Assembly (NCBI GenBank): GCA_037893245.1
Contig: JBAIAA010001539.1
Span: forward strand, 20,078-84,077
Length of the DNA: 64,000 bases
Source of the DNA: Crossaster papposus
Lineage: Eukaryota; Echinodermata; Asteroidea; Velatida; Solasteridae
Direction of reading: 5' to 3'
Part shown: positions 57,601 through 64,000 of the stretch, piece after piece
Layout: every line of letters starts with the position of its first letter
Numbering within the stretch: position 1 is the first letter of the stretch
Position numbers and translations under genes: made by a program
Notes under the pieces: model-generated
Databases searched by the model: none
Told to the model about the DNA's origin: nothing
The model's input: only the letters and a program-made list of their open reading frames with translations

Positions 57601-57920
57601 TTATGCACACTTCTTTCCCTTTACATATTTCTTATGCACACTTCTTTCCCTTTACATATTTCTTATGCACACTTCTTTCCCTTTACATATTTCTTATGCA
57701 CACTTCTTTCCCTTTACATATTTCTTATGCACACTTCTTTCCCTTTACATATTTCTTATGCACACTTCTTTCCCTTTACATATTTCTTATGCACACTTCT
57801 TTCCCTTTACATATTTCTTATGCACACTTCTTTCCCTTTACATATTTCTTATGCACACTTCTTTCCCTTTACATATTTCTTATGCACACTTCTTTCCCTT
57901 TACATATTTCTTATGCACAC
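54686..57920 (+). repeat. Near-invariant 31-bp unit block 3
   Basis: Starts right after the B segment at 54650 and ends at TTCCTTCTCTTTAC near 57,922. About 104 successive units without a visible substitution or length change. Unlike blocks 1 and 2 it contains no off-length unit. Confidence 0.92.
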
Positions 57921-58157
57921 TTCCTTCTCTTTACATATTTCTTATGCACACTTCTTTCCCTTTACATATTTCTTATGCACACTTCTTTCCCTTTACATAT
58001 TTCTTATGCACACTTCTTTCCCTTTACATATTTCTTATGCACACTTCTTTCCCTTTACATATTTCTTATGCACACTTCTTTCCCTTTACATATTTCTTAT
58101 GCACACTTCTTTCCCTTTACATATTTCTTATGCACACTTCTTTCCCTTTACATATTT

Positions 58158-58260
58158 AACTCGAGGGCTTGTTCCCACATCATGTGTTTATTTCTTATGC
58201 ACACTTCTTTCCCTTTACATATTTAACTCGAGGGCTTGTTCCCACATCATGTGTTTATTT
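58158..58260 (+). repeat. Segment pair one unit apart
   Basis: Two B segments separated by one unit, as in the first two members of a triad, but the third is absent: regular units follow for over 2 kb. It closes the stretch after invariant block 3. Confidence 0.9.
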
Positions 58261-60008
58261 CTTATGCACACTTCTTTCCCTTTACATATTTCTTATGCAC
58301 ACTTCTTTCCCTTTACATATTTCTTATGCACACTTCTTTCCCTTTACATATTTCTTATGCACACTTCTTTCCCTTTACATATTTCTTATGCACACTTCTT
58401 TCCCTTTACATATTTCTTATGCACACTTCTTTCCCTTTACATATTTCTTATGCACACTTCTTTCCCTTTACATATTTCTTATGCACACTTCTTTCCCTTT
58501 ACATATTTCTTATGCACACTTCTTTCCCTTTACATATTTCTTATGCACACTTCTTTCCCTTTACATATTTCTTATGCACACTTCTTTCCCTTTACATATT
58601 TCTTATGCACACTTCTTTCCCTTTACATATTTCTTATGCACACTTCTTTCCCTTTACATATTTCTTATGCACACTTCTTTCCCTTTACATATTTCTTATG
58701 CACACTTCTTTCCCTTTACATATTTCTTATGCACACTTCTTTCCCTTTACATATTTCTTATGCACACTTCTTTCCCTTTACATATTTCTTATGCACACTT
58801 CTTTCCCTTTACATATTTCTTATGCACACTTCTTTCCCTTTACATATTTCTTATGCACACTTCTTTCCCTTTACATATTTCTTATGCACACTTCTTTCCC
58901 TTTACATATTTCTTATGCACACTTCTTTCCCTTTACATATTTCTTATGCACACTTCTTTCCCTTTACATATTTCGTATGCACACTTCTTTCCCTTTACAT
59001 ATTTCTTATGCACACTTCTTTCCCTTTACATATTTCTTATGCACACTTCTTTCCCTTTACATATTTCTTATGCACACTTCTTTCCCTTTACATATTTCTT
59101 ATGCACACTTCTTTCCCTTTACATATTTCTTATGCACACTTCTTTCCCTTTACATATTTCTTATGCACACTTCTTTCCCTTTACATATTTCTTATGCACA
59201 CTTCTTTCCCTTTACATATTTCTTATGCACACTTCTTTCCCTTTACATATTTCTTATGCACACTTCTTTCCCCTTACATATTTCTTATGCACACTTCTTT
59301 CCCTTTACATATTTCTTATGCACACTTCTTTCCCTTTACATATTTCTTATGCACACTTCTTTCCCTTTACATATTTCTTATGCACACTTCTTTCCCTTTA
59401 CATATTTCTTATGCACACTTCTTTCCCTTTACATATTTCTTATGCACACTTCTTTCCCTTTACATATTTATTATGCACACTTCTTTCCCTTTACATATTT
59501 CTTATGCACACTTCTTCCCCTTTACATATTTCTTATGCACACTTCTTTCCCTTTACATATTTCTTATGCACACTTCTTTTCCTTTACATATTTCTTATGC
59601 ACACTTCTTTCCCTTTACATATTTCTTATGCACACTTCTTTCCCTTTACATATTTCTTATGCACACTTCTTTCCCTTTACATATGTCTTATGCACACTTC
59701 TTTCCCTTTACATATTTCTTATGCACACTTCTTTCCCTTTACATATTTCTTATGCACACTTCTTTCCCTTTACATATTTCTTATGCACACTTCTTTCCCT
59801 TTACATATTTCTTATGCACACTTCTTTCCCTTTACATATTTCTTATGCACACTTCTTTCCCTTTACATATTTCTTATGCACACTTCTTTCCCTTTACATA
59901 TTTCTTATGCACACTTCTTTCCCTTTACATATTTCTTATGCACACTTCTTTCCCTTTACATATTTCTTATGCACACTTCTTTCCCTTTACATATTTCTTA
60001 TGCACACT

Positions 60009-60022
60009 TCTTTCCTTTACAT
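60009..60022 (+). repeat. Off-length unit: 1-bp loss
   Basis: CTTTCCTTTAC, one C lost from the CCC run, just upstream of the start of the 13,231-bp-spaced duplication. Confidence 0.9.
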
Positions 60023-60274
60023 ATTTCTTATGCACACTTCTTTCCCTTTACATATTTCTTATGCACACTTCTTTCCCTTTACATATTTCTTATGCACACT
60101 TCTTTCCCTTTACATATTTCTTATGCACACTTCTTTCCCTTTACATATTTCTTAGGCACACTTCTTTCCCTTTAAATATTTCTTATGCACACTTCTTTCC
60201 CTATACATATTTCTTATGCACACTTCTTTCCCTTTACATATTTCTTATGCACACTTCTTTCCCTTTACATATTT

Positions 60275-63200
60275 AACTCGAGGGCTTGTCCCGACATCAT
60301 GTGTTTATTTCTTATGCACACTTCTTTCCCTTTACATATTTCTTATGCACACTTCTTTCCCTTTACATATTTCTTATGCACACTTCTTTCCCTTTACATA
60401 TTTCTTATGCACACTTCTTTCCCTTTACATATTTCTTATGCACACTTCTTTCCCTTTACATATTTCTTATGCACACTTCTTTCCCTTTACATATTTCTTA
60501 TGCACACTTCTTTCCCTTTACATATTTCTTATGCACACTTCTTTCCCTTTACATATTTCTTATGCACACTTCTTTCCCTTTACATATTTCTTATGCACAC
60601 TTCTTTCCCTTTACATATTTCTTATGCACACTTCTTTCCCTTTACATATTTCTTATGCACACTTCTTTCCCTTAACATATTTCTTATGCACACTTCTTTC
60701 CCTTTACATATTTCTTATGCACACTTCTTTCCCTTTACATATTTCTTATGCACACTTCTTTCCCTTTACATATTTCTTATGCACACTTCTTTCCCTTTAC
60801 ATATTTCTTATGCACACTTCTTTCCCTTTACATATTTCTTATGCACACTTCTTTCCCTTTACATATTTCTTATGCACACTTCTTTCCCTTTACATATTTC
60901 TTATGCACACTTCTTTCCCTTTACATATTTCTTATGCACACTTCTTTCCCTTTACATGTTTAACTCGAGGGCTTGTTCCCACATCATGTGTTTATTTCTT
61001 ATGCACACTTCTTTCCCTTTACATATTTCTTATGCACACTTCTTTCCCTTTACATATTTCTTATGCACACTTCTTTCCCTTTACATATTTAACTCGAGGG
61101 CTTGTTCCCACATCATGTGTTTATTTCTTATGCACACTTCTTTCCCTTTACATATTTCTTATGCACACTTCTTTCCCTTTACATATTTCTTATGCACACT
61201 TCTTTCCCTTTACATATTTCTTATGCACACTTCTTTCCCTTTACATATTTCTTATGCACACTTCTTTCCCTTTACATATTTCTTATGCACACTTCTTTCC
61301 CTTTACATATTTCTTATGCACACTTCTTTCCCTTTACATATTTCTTATGCACACTTCTTTCCCTTTACATATTTCTTATGCACACTTCTTTCCCTTTACA
61401 TATTTCTTATGCACACTTCTTTCCCTTTACATATTTCTTATGCACACTTCTTTCCCTTTAGATATTTCTTATGCACACTTCTTTCCCTTTACATATTCAT
61501 TATGCACACTTCTTTCCCTTTACATATTTCTTATGCACACTTCTTTCCCTTTACATATTTCTTATGCACACTTCTTTCCCTTTATTATTTCTTATGCACA
61601 CTTCTTTCCCTTTACATATTTCTTATGCACACTTCTTTCCATTTACATATTTCTTATGCACACTTCTTTCCCTTTACATATTTCTTATGCACACTTCTTT
61701 CCCTTTACATATTTCTTATGCACACTTCTTTCCCTTTATTATTTCTTATGCACACTTCTTTCCCTTTACATATTTCTTATGCACACTTCTTTACCTTTAC
61801 ATAATTCTTATGCACACTTCTTTCCCTTTACATATTTCTTATGCACACTTCTTTCCCTTTACATATTTCTTATGCACACTTCTTTCCCTTTATATATTTC
61901 TTATGCACACTTCTTTCCCTTTACATATTTCTTATGCACACTTCTTTCCCTTTACATATTTAACTCGAGGGCTTGTTCCCACATCATGTGTTTATTTCTT
62001 ATGCACACTTCTTTCCCTTTACATATTTAACTCGAGGGCTTGTTCCCACATCATGTGTTTATTTCTTATGCACACTTCTTTCCCTTTACATATTTCTTAT
62101 GCACACTTCTTTCCCTTTACATATTTCTTATGCACACTTCTTTCCCTTTACATATTTAACTCGAGGGCTTGTTCCCACATCATGTGTTTATTTCTTATGC
62201 ACACTTCTTTCCCTTTACATATTTCTTATGCACACTTCTTTCCCTTTACATATTTCTTATGCACACTTCTTTCCCTTTACATATTTCTTATGCACACCTC
62301 TTTCCCTTTATTATTTCTTATGCACACTTCTTTCCCTTTACATATTTCTTATGCACACTTCTTTCCCTTTACATATTTCTTATGCACACTTCTTTCCCTT
62401 TACATATTTCTTATGCACACTTCTTTCCCTTTACATATTTCTTATGCACACTTCTTTCCCTTTATATATTTCTTATGCACACTTCTTTCCCTTTACATAT
62501 TTCTTATGCACACTTCTTTCCCTTTACATATTTAACTCGAAGGCTTGTTCCCACATCATGTGTTTATTTCTTATGCACACTTCTTTCCCTTTACATATTT
62601 AACTCGAGGGCTTGTTCCCACATCATGTGTTTATTTCTTATGCACACTTCTTTCCCTTTACATATTTCTTATGCACACTTCTTTCCCTTTACATATTTTT
62701 TATGCACACTTCTTTCCCTTTACATATTTAACTCGAGGGCTTGTTCCCACATCATGTCTTTATTTCTTATGCACACTTCTTTCCCTTTACATATTTCTTA
62801 TGCACACTTCTTTCCCTTTACATATTTCTTATGCACACTTCTTTCCCTTTACATATTTTTTATGCACACTTCTTTCCCTTTACATATTTCTTATGCACAC
62901 TTCTTTCCCTTTACATATTTCTTATGCACACTTCTTTCCCTTTACATATTTCTTATGCACACTTCTTTCCCTTTACATATTTCTTATGCACACTTCTTTC
63001 CCTTTACATATTTCTTATGCACACTTCTTTCCCTTTACATATTTCTTATGCACACTTCTTTCCCTTTACATATTTCTTATGCACACTTCTTTCCCTTTAC
63101 ATATTTCTTATGCACACTTCTTTCCCTTTACATATTTCTTATGCACACTTCTTTCCCTTTACATATTTCTTATGCACACTTCTTTCCCTTTACATATTTC

Positions 63201-63570
63201 TTATGCACACTTCTTTCCCTTTACATATTTCTTATGCACACTTCTTTCCCTTTACATATTTCTTATGCACACTTCTTTCCCTTTACATATTTCTTATGCA
63301 CACTACTTTCCCTTTACATATTTCTTATGCACACTTCTTTCCCTTTACATATTTCTTATGCACACTTCTTTCCCTTTACATATTTCTTATGCACACTTCT
63401 TTCCCTTTACATATTTCTTAGGCACACTTCTTTCCCTTTACATATTTCTTATGCACACTTCTTTCCCTTTACATATTTCTTATGCACACTTCTTTCCCTT
63501 TACATATTTCTTATGCACACTTCTTTCCCTTTATTATTTCTTATGCACACTTCTTTCCCTTTACATATTT
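60275..63570 (+). repeat. Type A-opened module 5 (3,296 bp)
   Basis: Near copy of module 3 at an offset of 13,231 bp: segments at 60275, 60962, 61091, 61962, 62029, 62158, 62534, 62601 and 62730 match one for one with subtype. After 62730 the offset falls to 13,076 bp (CACTACTTTCC at 63304 against 50228; A segment 63571 against 50495), so exactly five units are missing here or extra in module 3. Confidence 0.92.
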
Positions 63571-64000
63571 AACTCGAGGGCTTGTCCCGACATCATGTGT
63601 TTATTTCTTATGCACACTTCTTTCCCTTTACATATTTCTTATGCACACTTCTTTCCCTTTACATATTTCTTATGCACACTTCTTTCCCTTTACATATTTC
63701 TTATGCACACTTCTTTCCCTTTACATATTTCTTATGCACACTTCTTTCCCTTTACATATTTCTTATGCACACTTCTTTCCCTTTACATATTTCTTATGCA
63801 CACTTCTTTCCCTTTACATATTTCTTATGCACACTTCTTTCCCTTTACATATTTCTTATGCACACTTCTTTCCCTTTACATATTTCTTATGCACACTTCT
63901 TTCCCTTTACATATTTCTTATGCACACTTCTTTCCCTTTACATATTTCTTATGCACACTTCTTTCCCTTTACATATTTCTTATGCACACTTCTTTCCCTT
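63571..64000 (+). repeat. Type A-opened module 6, cut by window end
   Basis: A-type segment at 63571-63606 followed by unvaried units to the end of the window, matching the start of the other type A-opened modules. Confidence 0.85.

Larger units (their letters stand above)
50495..60274 (+). repeat. Type A-opened module 4, expanded (9,780 bp)
   Basis: A, 19 units (two fewer than its siblings), CATGTTT-marked B (51120), 3 units, B (51249), 27 units, triad 52120/52187/52316, then B at 53281 and 54650, invariant block 3, a B doublet at 58158/58225 one unit apart, and about 65 more units ending in TTAGGCAC and TTTAAATAT (60152-60178) as in modules 1 and 2. Confidence 0.88.
1..64000 (+). repeat. 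31-bp satellite tandem array filling the window
   Basis: The reference unit is positions 1-31; it runs from ACTTCTTTCC through CTTTACATAT to TTCTTATGCAC. Composition is 6 A, 9 C, 1 G, 15 T, so 77% of plus-strand bases are pyrimidines and the core has no CpG. After removing 85 inserted 36-bp segments, about 60.9 kb remains, or roughly 1,966 units. All units lie in the same orientation; I saw no inversion and no unique sequence, and the array runs off both ends. Point variants recur at few unit positions: C23 (to A, T or G), T24 (to G) and C5 (to A). The length and homogeneity are those of a eukaryotic satellite. No species or named satellite family is recognised. Confidence 0.98.

Noticed and set aside
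1-64000. CRISPR array (36-bp repeats separated by 31-bp units resemble repeat and spacer lengths)
   Set aside because: The would-be spacers are themselves identical repeats, the 36-bp segments are irregularly spaced by 1 to over 200 units, and there are no cas genes or leader.
1-64000. Telomeric repeat array
   Set aside because: The unit has a single G on the plus strand and lacks the G-run structure of telomere repeats on either strand. No known telomere motif occurs in tandem.
1-64000. Promoter-like TATA elements (ACATATTT in each unit)
   Set aside because: Present about 2,000 times as part of the monomer, so its occurrence has no predictive value. No downstream gene exists.

Overview
The whole 64 kb window is one uninterrupted satellite DNA array. 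I find no protein-coding gene, RNA gene, mobile-element gene, CRISPR array or unique sequence in it. The basic unit is 31 bp (positions 1-31 serve as reference). It is about 32% GC and strongly strand-biased: 24 of 31 plus-strand bases are pyrimidines, with one G. It contains the 13-base pyrimidine run CTTCTTTCCCTTT and the element TTATGCAC. About 1,966 units fit the window, all in the same direction. Such an array points to eukaryotic heterochromatin (pericentromeric, subtelomeric or an interstitial block). Nothing in the sequence identifies the species.

A second component is a 36-bp segment carrying CTCGAG. It occurs 85 times and always enters the 31-bp unit at the same point (after CATATTT, before CTTATGCAC). 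There are two main types differing at two bases: A (GTCCCGAC, 21 copies) and B (GTTCCCAC, 52 copies), plus 12 derived copies. Every interval between neighbouring segments that I calculated is a whole number of 31-bp units once a small set of off-length units is allowed for, so the array can be read as a barcode.

Layout. 1-11,200: mostly type A segments; an 8,306-bp-spaced direct duplication (1-2,900 with 8,307-11,206), a tandem 1,844-bp duplication (about 1,502-5,189) and a 1,560-bp-spaced one (about 5,480-7,517). 11,206-18,032: nearly invariant 31-bp units with no 36-bp segment, broken only by off-length units. 18,033-23,808: tandem 3,075-bp duplication with a visible breakpoint. 23,844-29,502: a second segment-free block, variant in its first part and invariant afterwards. 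29,503-42,001: four modules each opened by a B doublet. 42,002-64,000: six modules each opened by a type A segment, with a 13,231-bp-spaced duplication (about 46,900-50,900 with 60,150-64,000). One of these modules (50,495-60,274) is swollen by a third invariant block (54,686-57,920).

There are no genes to work together. The plus strand is open in all three frames only because the unit contains no TAA, TAG or TGA and 31 is not a multiple of 3. The interest lies in array evolution: ordered higher-order modules, a site-specific 36-bp segment, duplication breakpoints marked by scar units, and invariant blocks that are either very recent expansions or assembly products.
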